A stretch of 10,021 bases of DNA from the NCBI GenBank assembly GCA_964530075.1, contig CAZGXU010000061.1, positions 1 to 10,021 of the forward strand, written 5' to 3'. The notes beneath the pieces were generated by a model. It saw nothing but the letters and a program-made list of their open reading frames with translations, was not told where the DNA came from and made no database searches. The DNA comes from JANQEA01 sp964530075 (lineage in GTDB: Bacteria; Bipolaricaulota; Bipolaricaulia; UBA7950; UBA9294). Below are positions 1 through 7,155 of the stretch, one piece after another. The position numbers were made by a program, and so were the translations under genes. Numbering within the stretch: position 1 is the stretch's first letter; every line of letters begins with the position of its first letter.

Positions 1-1
1 C

Positions 2-94
2 CGCGTGTTCGTCGATATCGACCGCGTGCCGCCGGAGGTCGTGACGGCCTACCGGACGAGCAAGATAGAGAAGTACTGGAGGGACGAGGCATGA
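2..94 (+). CDS. C-terminal end of a DUF4258-like protein (partial, runs off left edge)
   Basis: The frame starting at base 2 is open from the window edge to a TGA at 92-94 and gives the last 30 residues of a protein. The tail reads VVTAYRTSKIEKYW, which resembles the C-terminal strand and helix of DUF4258 proteins, where a 'TAY.TSKI.KYW' ending is common. DUF4258 genes are often found directly before DUF2283 genes, and that is the arrangement here: the stop codon overlaps the next start as ATGA at 91-94, so the two are almost certainly translationally coupled. DUF4258 has been discussed as related to small RelE-like toxin folds, but a toxin role is inference. The N-terminal part is outside the window, so neither its length nor any catalytic residues can be judged. 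Confidence 0.72.
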   Translation, partial: RVFVDIDRVPPEVVTAYRTSKIEKYWRDEA

Positions 95-291
95 AGGCAA
101 CTTACGATCGTCAAACCGACACGCTGACAGTCATCTTGCGGGACGGCGTCCTCGTGACGGAGAGCGATGAGGACAAGCCGGGCGTGATCCTCGACTACGA
201 TGATCGAGGGAACCTCGTGTCGCTTGAGGTCTTGGACGCTTCCCGGCGGGTCAGCGAAGCGAGCAAGATGGAGTTCCAGACGACGGGATGA
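91..291 (+). CDS. DUF2283 family small protein
   Basis: This is a complete 66-residue protein. It opens with MKATYDRQTDTLTV and continues through acidic stretches to GVILDYDDRGNLVSLEVLDAS, the usual pattern of DUF2283: a tyrosine-aspartate start, two or three beta strands, and a 'D.DG.lvgiEIldAS' end. The family is normally about 60-70 residues long, so this one looks full length. The start overlaps the stop of the DUF4258-like gene (ATGA), and a GGAGGG site at 78-83 sits seven bases ahead of it, which supports this ATG. There is no signal peptide or membrane segment, so it is cytoplasmic. The molecular role of DUF2283 is not established. Its constant pairing with DUF4258 suggests a two-gene module, possibly of antitoxin-toxin type, but that is inference. 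Confidence 0.85.
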   Translation: MKATYDRQTDTLTVILRDGVLVTESDEDKPGVILDYDDRGNLVSLEVLDASRRVSEASKMEFQTTG

Positions 292-484
292 TGAACTCGC
301 TTAAGCTCTGCCACCTCCCGGCGGCGCCGGGGTCGCGTCCTGCAATCCAGCGCTAGAATCTAGCACATCGATCCAGCGGCGGTGGACGCTTTCATGTAAC
401 AATCTGGATACTATCCTCCTGAAGAGGAAGACATGCTCGAGCCAGGATCATCAGCGTGCAGCCTGAATTTGCGGAGGGCAAGGG

Positions 485-907
485 ATGCAGGGAGAACTGA
501 CCGAGGCTGAGGCTATCGAGGGCAAGGCGCGGGGATTGGCGACGGCGTTTCGCGGAATCTTCGAATGGCAATGGGACGGCCGGTTCAAGACGGTCCTCGC
601 CGAGTTCCCGATCGATCGGAAGGCAGAAGTGCTCGGTGTCCTCGAGGAGCACCTCGTGTGCAAGTGGGACTCGTCGAACGTCGAAGAAGCACCGGACGCC
701 GTCCGGGAGATCGTCGGAATGCTTGGCGGCCTGATGTCCGGTCAACTTCTATTGCTCTCCGACCCGGAGAGGTCGGCGTTCCTCTTCTGCGCCTGGTGGC
801 CGTGGGGGAACGGTCAGAAGATCTCGATCCGGATCGGCCTGTTCAGCGAAGCGTCGGAGGAGAAAGAAGCGTTGGTAGGGATGCTGAAGGGCCAATTCGA
901 CCTCTAG
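485..907 (+). CDS. Hypothetical protein, 140 residues
   Basis: I do not recognise a family. The start is well supported by GGAGGG at 473-478, six bases before the ATG, and the gene is followed 29 bases later by a strong intrinsic terminator, so it looks like a real single-gene transcription unit. The protein has no signal peptide. It alternates charged helices in the first half (residues 4-58) with a hydrophobic helix around residues 72-91 (EIVGMLGGLMSGQLLLL), then an aromatic-rich segment FLFCAWWPWGNG at about 99-110, then a beta-like stretch and a final acidic helix. This reads as a small soluble alpha/beta protein. The hydrophobic helix is flanked by acidic residues and contains polar ones, so I would not call it a membrane anchor. 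It is separated by 193 bases from the DUF2283 gene and need not be co-transcribed with it. Confidence 0.8.
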   Translation: MQGELTEAEAIEGKARGLATAFRGIFEWQWDGRFKTVLAEFPIDRKAEVLGVLEEHLVCKWDSSNVEEAPDAVREIVGMLGGLMSGQLLLLSDPERSAFLFCAWWPWGNGQKISIRIGLFSEASEEKEALVGMLKGQFDL

Positions 908-936
908 AATGGGGCGAGATCGACTCATCCAGGGCA

Positions 937-968
937 GCGGCGGCCTCGTGCGAGGCCGCCGCCTTTTT
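937..968 (+). terminator. Intrinsic terminator of the 140-residue gene
   Basis: A perfect 12-bp inverted repeat, GCGGCGGCCTCG at 937-948 and its complement at 951-962, has only TG between the arms. It is followed by C and five T residues (964-968). Stem plus T-run on the plus strand is the classic Rho-independent form. It lies 30 bases after the stop at 907. On the minus strand the hairpin is not followed by T residues, so it should not be an efficient intrinsic terminator for the converging giant gene that stops at 995, although the stem may still slow read-through. Confidence 0.92.
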
Positions 969-994
969 CCCGTTTCACGTTCTTCGTCGGGGTC

Positions 995-3900
995 CTACCG
1001 GGTCACGAGAACCGGGACGAGCATGGCCTTCCCCTGTCCGTAGGTGATCCAGAAGACGTACGTGCCCGGCGGGAGGTTCCGCGTGCCGATGTCGAGGACG
1101 TACCGATCTTCGCCCTCGTACCGTCCGGAGAACGAGTATCCGGCGAGATCGGCGCTTCCTCCGGCGCCGGCTCCGCTCACGAAGCCCGGCCTCGTCACGG
1201 AGATCCAAGGCCAGCCGGTCGTCCGACGGTCCTGCCTCGGTAGCTGGAAGTCGACGCTCAGCGTCGCGCCGGCGCGGATCGTGGCGGCCTCGATCTCCGC
1301 GTACGCGGCGAGGGACTCGAAAACCGGCGAGTTCGGTCCTCCGGGCGTGGCACGGAGAAGGTGGCCCTTCGCGTCTTCGCCGTGGGTGACGATTCCCGCG
1401 TTCGTGTGCCAGTTTCTCGCGGTATCGGCGGCGAGCGGGTCGATCCGCTCCATCGTGCCGTAGGTGGTCGCGCTTCCCGCGGCCCAGCCGTTCCGACCCA
1501 GGTTCGATGCGTTCGCGGTGTCGACGACCTCTCCGCTGGCGTTGACGAGCATGATGACCTCACCGGAATCGGAGAGTTCGAGGGCGAGCGTCCGCGATGT
1601 GTCGTAGAGCAGATCGGCCCGCGCGTCGCTGATCGTGTTGTCGCGCCTCCGCTCGAGGACGTAGAATCCGCTTTCCGCAGCGCTGACCTCGGTCGAGAGG
1701 ATCCACACCGGATCCCCGGCGCTCTCCCGAGCGAACCGGGCCGCCGACTCGATCTCGAGGGCCTCGTCGCAGGCCGTCATCGGCGAGGCTTGGAGGACAC
1801 CGGACAGCTTGACGACCTTCCAGACCTGCTCCTCCGGCGTAGAAGGATGGGTTCGACGCCATCGAAGCTCCCACCCATCGAGGTCGACCGCGGTGGCCCC
1901 GAGATTTCGCAGTTCGATCCACTCGTCCCTCGGATCGGCCGCCGTCCCGGCCCAGGCGATCTCGCTGATGATGACCTTCCCGTCGCATGCCACCTCGTTG
2001 GCCGCACCACCGGCACCGGCGTCGCCGGCGACGCCGACGGTCACCGTGGCGGAGTCCGTGTCCCTCCGAACGTCCGCGATGGTATAGGTGAACGTGTCGG
2101 TCCCGGTGAATCCCTCGTTCGGCGTGTACGTGACATCGATTCCCGCGCTCACCACCGTGCCGTTGAGCGGCTGGGTCACTGAGACGATGCTCAGCAGGTC
2201 GCCGTCCGGATCGGCGTCGTTCTCCATGACGGCGATTCTGACGGGCGAATCGCGCCTCGTGGTCGCGCTGTCGTCCTGTGCGACCGGCGGATCGTTCACC
2301 GCGGCGATCGCGACGAAGACGGTCGCGGCGTCGGTTCCGCCCCTCCCGTCGGAGATGGTATAGAGGAACGAGTCGACGCCGCTGAAGCCCGGCGCGGGCG
2401 TGTACGTCACCTCGACGCCGTTGTTCGAGACCGTTCCGCTGTCCGCCTGGGTCACCGATTCGACGCCGATCGTGTCACCGTCCGAATCGGAGTCGTTCAG
2501 CAACACGGCGATCGTCACCGGGATCCCTTCGTCCGTGACGGCGGTGTCGTCGAGCGCGATCGGCGGGTCGTTGACCGCGGCGACGGAGACGGTCACCGCC
2601 GCCTTCGCCGTCCCGCCGTTCCCGTCGGACACCGTGTAAGTAAACGTGTCGATTCCATGGAAACCGGGGTCCGGGATGTAGGAGACGCCCGTCCTGGCAT
2701 TCAACACGGAGCCGTGGGCCGGCTGGCTGAACGACTCGACCAGTAGGAAGTCGCCGTCCGGATCGGCGTCGTTGGCAAGGATCGGGATCGTCACCAGGGT
2801 CTCCTCATCGGTGGTCGCGCTGTCGTTCTGGGCGATCGGCGGGCTGTTCCTCGCGGAGACGGAGACGATCACCGTCGCCGTGTCCGTCCCACCGTTTCCG
2901 TCGGAGACGGTGTAGGCGAAGGACTCGACGCCGTGGAAGCCTGGATCGGGGGTGTAGGCGACGTCGACGCCGTTGTTGGCGACCGAGCCGTGGGCCGGCT
3001 GCGTCACCGACTGGACGGCCAGACCGTCGCCGTCCGGATCGGAGTCGTTGAGGAGCACGAGGACGTTCACCGCCGTGTCCTCGCTCGTCGACGCGCTGTC
3101 ATCCTGGGCCTCCGGCGGATCGTTGACGGGCAGGACCGACACGGTGACCGTGGCCGTGTCCGTCCCGCCGTGTCCGTCGGTGGTCGTGTACGTGAACGTG
3201 TCCGTCCCGAAGAAGTTGGGAGACGGGGTGTACACCACGCTTGCTCCACTCGGGACGACCGCTCCGTGGGCCGGCTGTGTGACGGATTCCACCCCGAGGC
3301 CGTCGCCGTCCGGGTCGGAATCGTTCCCGAGAATGGGGATCGTCACGGGAGAGCCCTCCGTCGTTGTCGCCCCGTCGTCCTTCGCCTCCGGAGGTCCGTT
3401 GACCGTCGCCACGGTGATCGTGACGGTCGCCGCTGCGGTGCCGCCGGACCCGTCGGACACCGTGTAGTTGAACGAATCGGGACCGTGGAATCCCGGATCC
3501 GGGGTGTAGGTCACGTCGGTCCCGTTGACGGCGACCGCTCCATGGGCCGGCTGGGCCGCCGACTGGACGACCAAGCGATCGCCGTCCGGGTCAGAGTCGT
3601 TGGCGAGAACGTCGATCGTCACCGGGACGTCCTCGTCGGTGGCGGCAGAGTCGTTCTGCGCGACCGGCGGGTCATTGACCTTCGCGACGGTGACCTCGAC
3701 GGTCGCGGTATCGGCTCCGCCGCGCCCGTCGGAGACGAGGTAGGTGAAGGAATCGACTCCATGGAAGTCGGGATCGGGCGTGTAGGTGACGTCGGCGCCG
3801 TCATTGACGACCGCCCCATGCGGCGGCTGGGCCACCGATTGGACGGTCAGGCCGTCGCCGTCCGGGTCGGAGTCGTTGGCGAGGACGTCGATCGTCACCG

Positions 3901-6763
3901 GGACGTCCTCCTCGGTGGCGGCGGAGTCGTCCTGGGCGGCCGGCGGGTCGTTGACCGTCGCGACGGCGATCGTAACGGTCGCGGTGTCGATGCCTCCGTG
4001 TCCGTCGGAGACGGTGTAGGTGAAGGAATCGGAGCCGTTGAAGTCAGGCCCGGGGGCGTAGGTGAGGTTGAATCCGTTGTTGACGACCGTCCCGTGCGGC
4101 GGTTGGGTGACGGACTGGACGAGCAGGCCGTCGCCGTCCGGATCGGAGTCGTTGGCGAGGACGTCGATCGTCACCGGGACGTCCTCCTCGGTGGCGGCGG
4201 AGTCGTCCTGGGCGGCCGGCGGGTCGTTGACCGTCGCGACGGCGATCGTAACGGTCGCGGTGTCGATGCCTCCGTGTCCGTCGGAGACGGTGTAGGTGAA
4301 GGAATCGACGCCGTAGAAGTCGGGATCGGAGGTGTAGACCACGTCGGTTCCGTTGTTGACGACCGCTCCGTTCGCCGGCTGCGTCACGGCCTCCACGAAC
4401 AGCGGGTCGCCGTCCGGATCGGAGTCGTTTCGGAGCACGTCGATCGCGATCGGCGCGTCCTCCTCTCCGTCCGATTGGTCGTCCCTGGCGATCGGCGGGT
4501 CGTTGACTGCGACGACGGTGACGGTCACTGTCGCCGTCGATGTGCCACCGTTTCCGTCGGTGATCGTGTAGGTGAACGTGTCCGTCCCGAAGAAGTTGGG
4601 GGACGGGGTGTAGGTGACCTCGGAGCCGTCGTGAGCGGCTGAGCCGCTTCCCGGTTGCGTGACGGATTGGATGTCGATGTCATCGCCGTCGGGATCGCCA
4701 TCGTTGCCCAGGACGTCGATCTCGACCGGCGTGTCCTCGTCGGTCCCGGCGGAGTCGTTCTGCGCGATCGGCGGGTCGTTGACTGCGACGACGGTGACCG
4801 TCACCGTCGCCGTCGCGGCCCCGCCGTGGCCGTCGGCAGCGCCGTAGGCGAACGACTCGACGCCGTGGAAGTTCGGATCGGGCACGTATGTGATGTCGGA
4901 CCCGTTGTTGATCGCCTCGCCGTGCGACGGCGAGGCGATCCAATCGACGGAGAGGGAGTCGCCGTCGGGATCGGAGTCGTTCTCCAGAACATCGATGGTG
5001 ACCGGCGTGTCCTCGTCGGTTCCGTCCTGATCGTCCTGCGCGATGGGTTGGTCGTTGGTCGGTGTGACGGCGATTTGGACCGTCGCGACGTTGGAATCCT
5101 CCGATCCGTCGTTCGCGAGGTATCGGAAGGAATCGCCCGTCGTCTCGCTCCCGTCGTGTGCGTACACGAACGAACCGTCCGGATTGACCGTCAGCGTGCC
5201 GTGCGAGACGTCGGACACGAGGATCGCCGACAGCGGCTCCCACGGGCTCGTCTCGTCGTTGGCGAGGATTCCCGGATCGGGAACGTCGAGTGTCTCGCCC
5301 TCGGCGACGGTGTAGAGGTCGTCGATCGCCAGGGGCGGGTCGTCGCACATGACTTCGACCGTGACCGTTGCCTGGTTCGAGACCGCTCCATCGTCGTCCT
5401 CGACGGTGTAACGGAAGCTGTCGACGCCGCAGGCGCCGGGGTACGGCGTGTACGTCACGGCGCCGGTCGAAGGATGTACGCCGAGCTCCCCGAGCGTCGG
5501 GGGCAGCGTGATCGCGACGGACGCCGGGTCGATCGTCCCGTCGCTATCGGAGTCGTTGGCGACGACGTTGATCCCGATCGACGTGTTCTCGTTCGTGTTC
5601 GCGTTGTCATCGCCGGCGACCGGCGGCTCGTTGCACACGACTTGGACCGTCACCGTCGCCTCGTTGGAGGGCGTACCGTCGAAGTCATCGACCCGATAGG
5701 TGAAGCCATCGTACCCGCAAGCACCGGGGTCCGGCGTGTAGGTGACCACGCCGGTGGCCGGGTCGACGTCGATCTCGCCGAATCCCGGACTCGCGACGAT
5801 GAAGACCGTCGCTTTGTCGATCGCCCCATCGGGGTCGACATCGTTGGCGGTGACGTCGATGTTCACGTAGCTGTTCTCGTCGGTGACGGCGGAGTCGTCC
5901 TGGGCGATCGGCGGATCGCTGACGCAGCCGATCTCGATGAACACCGTGGCCGTATCGGAGCCGTTCGGGTCTTCGATCGTGTACTCGAATTGGTCTTCCC
6001 CGCAGTAGTCATCGTCGGGGGTGTAGGTGATCGATCCGTCAGGATTGACCTCGGCGGAGCCGTGGGAAGGATCTCCCACCCAAATGACATCCAGCTCGCT
6101 ATCCGCAATCTCGACATGGAGATCGAACGTTTGGCTCACCGGGTAGCCGACATCGCCGCAACAGAGGCCGGGCCCGGTGGTTCGACGAAGCGTCTCCGTC
6201 TCGAAGGCGACCGACGTGTCCTCCGATCCGTCAAGCGTGATCCGGGTCGACGCTGAATCGTTGTCGAGCACCGCGATGACCGCAGGGGTGTCCTCGTCTG
6301 TGGATTCGTGGTCGTCTTCGGCAGTCGGTGCCGAATCGTACGCCCGGAAGTCGATGTAGAACATGGCGATGTCGCTGTTCATGCACCGCCCGTACCAGTC
6401 GCATTGATCGCTCGTGCCGTCGATGTTCGGCTGCTGGGGCCAGACGGCCGTCACGGTGAACGAATAATCGCCCGCGGAAAGGTAGAGCGGGTGAGGGTTG
6501 CTCTGGTCCTCGTCCGGGCCCGCATAGAACTCGTACGAGAGCGGACCATCGATCGAGACGATCGCGCCGTCGTCTCCCTGAACGCTCGGGCCGGTGTCCC
6601 AAACGACGACCTCGACGTTCTCCGACTGGGCGAACGCGCCGAGCCCGGCGAGAAGGACCGAAACGGCGATCCCGACTACAGCGGCGCCGCGCACCGGTCG
6701 ATGTCGGACAGGACTGCTCTCCGGACCGCCTCGTCGCTTGTGCTGCTGATGATCCTCAAACAT
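995..6763 (-). CDS. Giant secreted tandem cadherin/Ig-like repeat protein with lamin-tail domain
   Basis: This 1922-residue protein is probably a surface or extracellular adhesin or scaffold. A Sec signal peptide has an Arg/Lys-rich n-region, a hydrophobic core at 26-45 and a likely cut after AFA (45). A beta-type domain (46-142) carries C121 and C127. Fifteen repeats follow: repeat 1 at 143-281 with an insert of about 45 residues, repeats 2-4 at 282-569 (96 each), and repeats 5-15 at 570-1581 (92 each). Each starts near NDPPxAQDDSA, most carry the acidic NDSDPDGD loop, and most end in SDGxGGxDTATVTV. This is the pattern of bacterial cadherin-like/Ig-like (Cadherin_5, Big_9, VCBS-type) domains, whose acidic loop usually binds calcium. 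Residues about 1593-1811 match a lamin-tail domain (VIISEIAW, DEWIELRNLG, LSDSGEVIMLV, NWHT, ATPGGPNSP). A beta-rich domain at 1812-1922 ends the protein. I see no LPXTG, PEP-CTERM or autotransporter barrel. The start is fixed by AGGAGG four bases upstream and by the signal peptide. A c-di-GMP riboswitch in the leader should control expression. The ligand and true function are unknown. Confidence 0.9.
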   Translation of the reverse strand: MFEDHQQHKRRGGPESSPVRHRPVRGAAVVGIAVSVLLAGLGAFAQSENVEVVVWDTGPSVQGDDGAIVSIDGPLSYEFYAGPDEDQSNPHPLYLSAGDYSFTVTAVWPQQPNIDGTSDQCDWYGRCMNSDIAMFYIDFRAYDSAPTAEDDHESTDEDTPAVIAVLDNDSASTRITLDGSEDTSVAFETETLRRTTGPGLCCGDVGYPVSQTFDLHVEIADSELDVIWVGDPSHGSAEVNPDGSITYTPDDDYCGEDQFEYTIEDPNGSDTATVFIEIGCVSDPPIAQDDSAVTDENSYVNIDVTANDVDPDGAIDKATVFIVASPGFGEIDVDPATGVVTYTPDPGACGYDGFTYRVDDFDGTPSNEATVTVQVVCNEPPVAGDDNANTNENTSIGINVVANDSDSDGTIDPASVAITLPPTLGELGVHPSTGAVTYTPYPGACGVDSFRYTVEDDDGAVSNQATVTVEVMCDDPPLAIDDLYTVAEGETLDVPDPGILANDETSPWEPLSAILVSDVSHGTLTVNPDGSFVYAHDGSETTGDSFRYLANDGSEDSNVATVQIAVTPTNDQPIAQDDQDGTDEDTPVTIDVLENDSDPDGDSLSVDWIASPSHGEAINNGSDITYVPDPNFHGVESFAYGAADGHGGAATATVTVTVVAVNDPPIAQNDSAGTDEDTPVEIDVLGNDGDPDGDDIDIQSVTQPGSGSAAHDGSEVTYTPSPNFFGTDTFTYTITDGNGGTSTATVTVTVVAVNDPPIARDDQSDGEEDAPIAIDVLRNDSDPDGDPLFVEAVTQPANGAVVNNGTDVVYTSDPDFYGVDSFTYTVSDGHGGIDTATVTIAVATVNDPPAAQDDSAATEEDVPVTIDVLANDSDPDGDGLLVQSVTQPPHGTVVNNGFNLTYAPGPDFNGSDSFTYTVSDGHGGIDTATVTIAVATVNDPPAAQDDSAATEEDVPVTIDVLANDSDPDGDGLTVQSVAQPPHGAVVNDGADVTYTPDPDFHGVDSFTYLVSDGRGGADTATVEVTVAKVNDPPVAQNDSAATDEDVPVTIDVLANDSDPDGDRLVVQSAAQPAHGAVAVNGTDVTYTPDPGFHGPDSFNYTVSDGSGGTAAATVTITVATVNGPPEAKDDGATTTEGSPVTIPILGNDSDPDGDGLGVESVTQPAHGAVVPSGASVVYTPSPNFFGTDTFTYTTTDGHGGTDTATVTVSVLPVNDPPEAQDDSASTSEDTAVNVLVLLNDSDPDGDGLAVQSVTQPAHGSVANNGVDVAYTPDPGFHGVESFAYTVSDGNGGTDTATVIVSVSARNSPPIAQNDSATTDEETLVTIPILANDADPDGDFLLVESFSQPAHGSVLNARTGVSYIPDPGFHGIDTFTYTVSDGNGGTAKAAVTVSVAAVNDPPIALDDTAVTDEGIPVTIAVLLNDSDSDGDTIGVESVTQADSGTVSNNGVEVTYTPAPGFSGVDSFLYTISDGRGGTDAATVFVAIAAVNDPPVAQDDSATTRRDSPVRIAVMENDADPDGDLLSIVSVTQPLNGTVVSAGIDVTYTPNEGFTGTDTFTYTIADVRRDTDSATVTVGVAGDAGAGGAANEVACDGKVIISEIAWAGTAADPRDEWIELRNLGATAVDLDGWELRWRRTHPSTPEEQVWKVVKLSGVLQASPMTACDEALEIESAARFARESAGDPVWILSTEVSAAESGFYVLERRRDNTISDARADLLYDTSRTLALELSDSGEVIMLVNASGEVVDTANASNLGRNGWAAGSATTYGTMERIDPLAADTARNWHTNAGIVTHGEDAKGHLLRATPGGPNSPVFESLAAYAEIEAATIRAGATLSVDFQLPRQDRRTTGWPWISVTRPGFVSGAGAGGSADLAGYSFSGRYEGEDRYVLDIGTRNLPPGTYVFWITYGQGKAMLVPVLVTR
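2021..5056 (-). repeat. Tandem array of eleven 276-bp units (repeats 5-15 of the giant protein)
   Basis: Eleven consecutive coding units of exactly 276 bp (92 codons) fill this span without any length change; unit starts lie at the NDxP/NxPP junctions, for example residues 570, 846 and 1490. Each unit encodes one cadherin/Ig-like domain with an acidic NDxDPDGD or NDxDSDGD loop. The last unit (2021-2296) is the most divergent: TTRRDSP replaces the usual acidic TDEDTP stretch and DVRRDT replaces the SDGxGG loop. Constant unit length with patchy sequence identity indicates growth by unequal recombination and gene conversion. Confidence 0.93.
3848..4307 (-). repeat. Near-identical 184-bp direct repeat inside the array
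   Basis: Bases 3848-4031 recur at 4124-4307, exactly one unit (276 bp) away. I find one difference (G at 3866, A at 4142), and 165 bases (3867-4031 and 4143-4307) are identical. The patch covers the end of one domain and the first part of the next (repeats 8/9 and 7/8), while the middle of each domain (residues after DSDPDGDGL) differs. Synonymous positions are also identical, so the copies are recent or have been homogenised by gene conversion. Confidence 0.95.
5057..5920 (-). repeat. Three 288-bp units (repeats 2-4), partly cysteine-bearing
   Basis: Three older, more divergent units of 96 codons each precede the 276-bp array. Repeats 2 and 3 share GACGxDxFxYxV in the second half and end in VVC or VMC, giving cysteine pairs 349/377 and 445/473. 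Repeat 4 has no cysteine and an altered start (DDPPLAIDDLYTVAEGE), like a transition unit between the two types. The unit length and the cysteines set this group apart from the 92-residue units. Confidence 0.85.
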
Positions 6764-6765
6764 AG

Positions 6766-6773
6766 CTCCTCCT
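6766..6773 (-). promoter_or_regulatory. Ribosome binding site of the giant protein gene
   Basis: On the minus strand AGGAGGAG ends two bases before the ATG at 6763; its AGGAGG core (6773-6768) is four bases away. It is a near-perfect Shine-Dalgarno sequence and decides the start. It lies only 11-12 bases after the end of the riboswitch aptamer, the arrangement expected where ligand binding controls access of the ribosome. Confidence 0.85.
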
Positions 6774-6784
6774 GCGAAGGTCTT

Positions 6785-6884
6785 TGAGGTTGGTAGCCCA
6801 GCGGCCTTCTTTGGACTTGCGTGCCAAGTCGCGGAGGTCTGTGGCTTTGCGTCCCACCCTCGCGAGCGGTTTGCCTTTCACAGC
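6785..6884 (-). promoter_or_regulatory. Cyclic di-GMP-I (GEMM-I) riboswitch
   Basis: Read on the minus strand, the leader of the giant gene has the conserved blocks of the GEMM-I aptamer in order and at the right spacing: GAAAGGCAAACC (about 6879-6868), a six-pair hairpin closed by the GNRA tetraloop GCGA (6863-6860), GGGACGCAAAGCCAC (6855-6841), a second hairpin with GACUUG/CAAGUC arms, and GCUGGGCUACC (6802-6792). These match the known consensus (GGCAAACC, GGACGCAAAGCC, GCxGGGUUACC), including the strands around the ligand pocket. The family binds c-di-GMP and commonly controls adhesin, pilus and other surface genes. The aptamer ends about 20 bases before the ATG with the Shine-Dalgarno site between, and there is no T-run, so translational control is more likely than termination. 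Whether the ligand switches the gene on or off cannot be read with certainty. Confidence 0.93.
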
Positions 6885-7155
6885 CTGTCCCGTTCCGTAT
6901 CGCTACGTGCGCGTGCGGGTCTGCCAGTGGATTATGCCTAAGGGGCAGCCTCTCCAGCGCCCTTTGCGCTGTTCGCAGGACACAGGATGGACATCCTATC
7001 ATAGTAGGAAGCGGAGTCCACCATCCATGAGGCGTTGCTTCTCTCTAGGGTGCCGATTTGAGCCGGAGATGCGCTTCGCGCGCGCCGACGGTCAAGCCGT
7101 ACAATCGATGCATCCAGGGCACGGGACCGCCGTGCGACGGAGGAAAGGGGGCGGG
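6885..7155. other. Divergent intergenic region with inverted repeats, promoters not resolved
   Basis: This stretch must hold the minus-strand promoter of the riboswitch transcript and probably the plus-strand promoter of the 7156 gene. I see several short inverted repeats: AGCGC/GCGCT (6956-6970), AGGATG/CATCCT (6984-6997) and TCCTA/TAGGA (6994-7009). Hexamers resembling a -10 box occur on the minus strand at 6936-6931 (CATAAT) and 7003-6998 (TATGAT), but neither has a convincing -35 box at the usual distance. The frame of the 7156 gene stays open upstream through here, but no start in it has a ribosome binding site, so I take this as non-coding. Confidence 0.4.

Noticed and set aside
352..416. 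Inverted repeats GCTAGA-A-TCTAGC (352-364) and GGATA-C-TATCC (406-416), with -10-like TAGAAT and TACTAT, as promoter or operator of the 485 gene
   Set aside because: They lie in a plausible place, but no -35 box stands at a normal distance and the arms are short, so I cannot support a call.
937..962. The GC-rich hairpin as a bidirectional terminator also serving the giant gene
   Set aside because: On the minus strand the stem is not followed by a T-run, so only the plus-strand role is supported.
2021..5056. Regular repeats considered as a CRISPR or other non-coding array
   Set aside because: The period is 276 bp, the reading frame is preserved throughout, and the units encode a recognisable domain.
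2933..6256. Two long open frames on the plus strand (2933-4642 and 4655-6256) across the repeat array
   Set aside because: They are antisense to the giant repeat gene, their proteins are strings of arginine, valine, aspartate and glycine created by the repeated codons, and neither has a ribosome binding site.
6931..7003. Minus-strand promoters with CATAAT or TATGAT as -10 box for the riboswitch transcript
   Set aside because: Each hexamer is close to consensus but has no acceptable -35 box; the true transcription start remains unknown.
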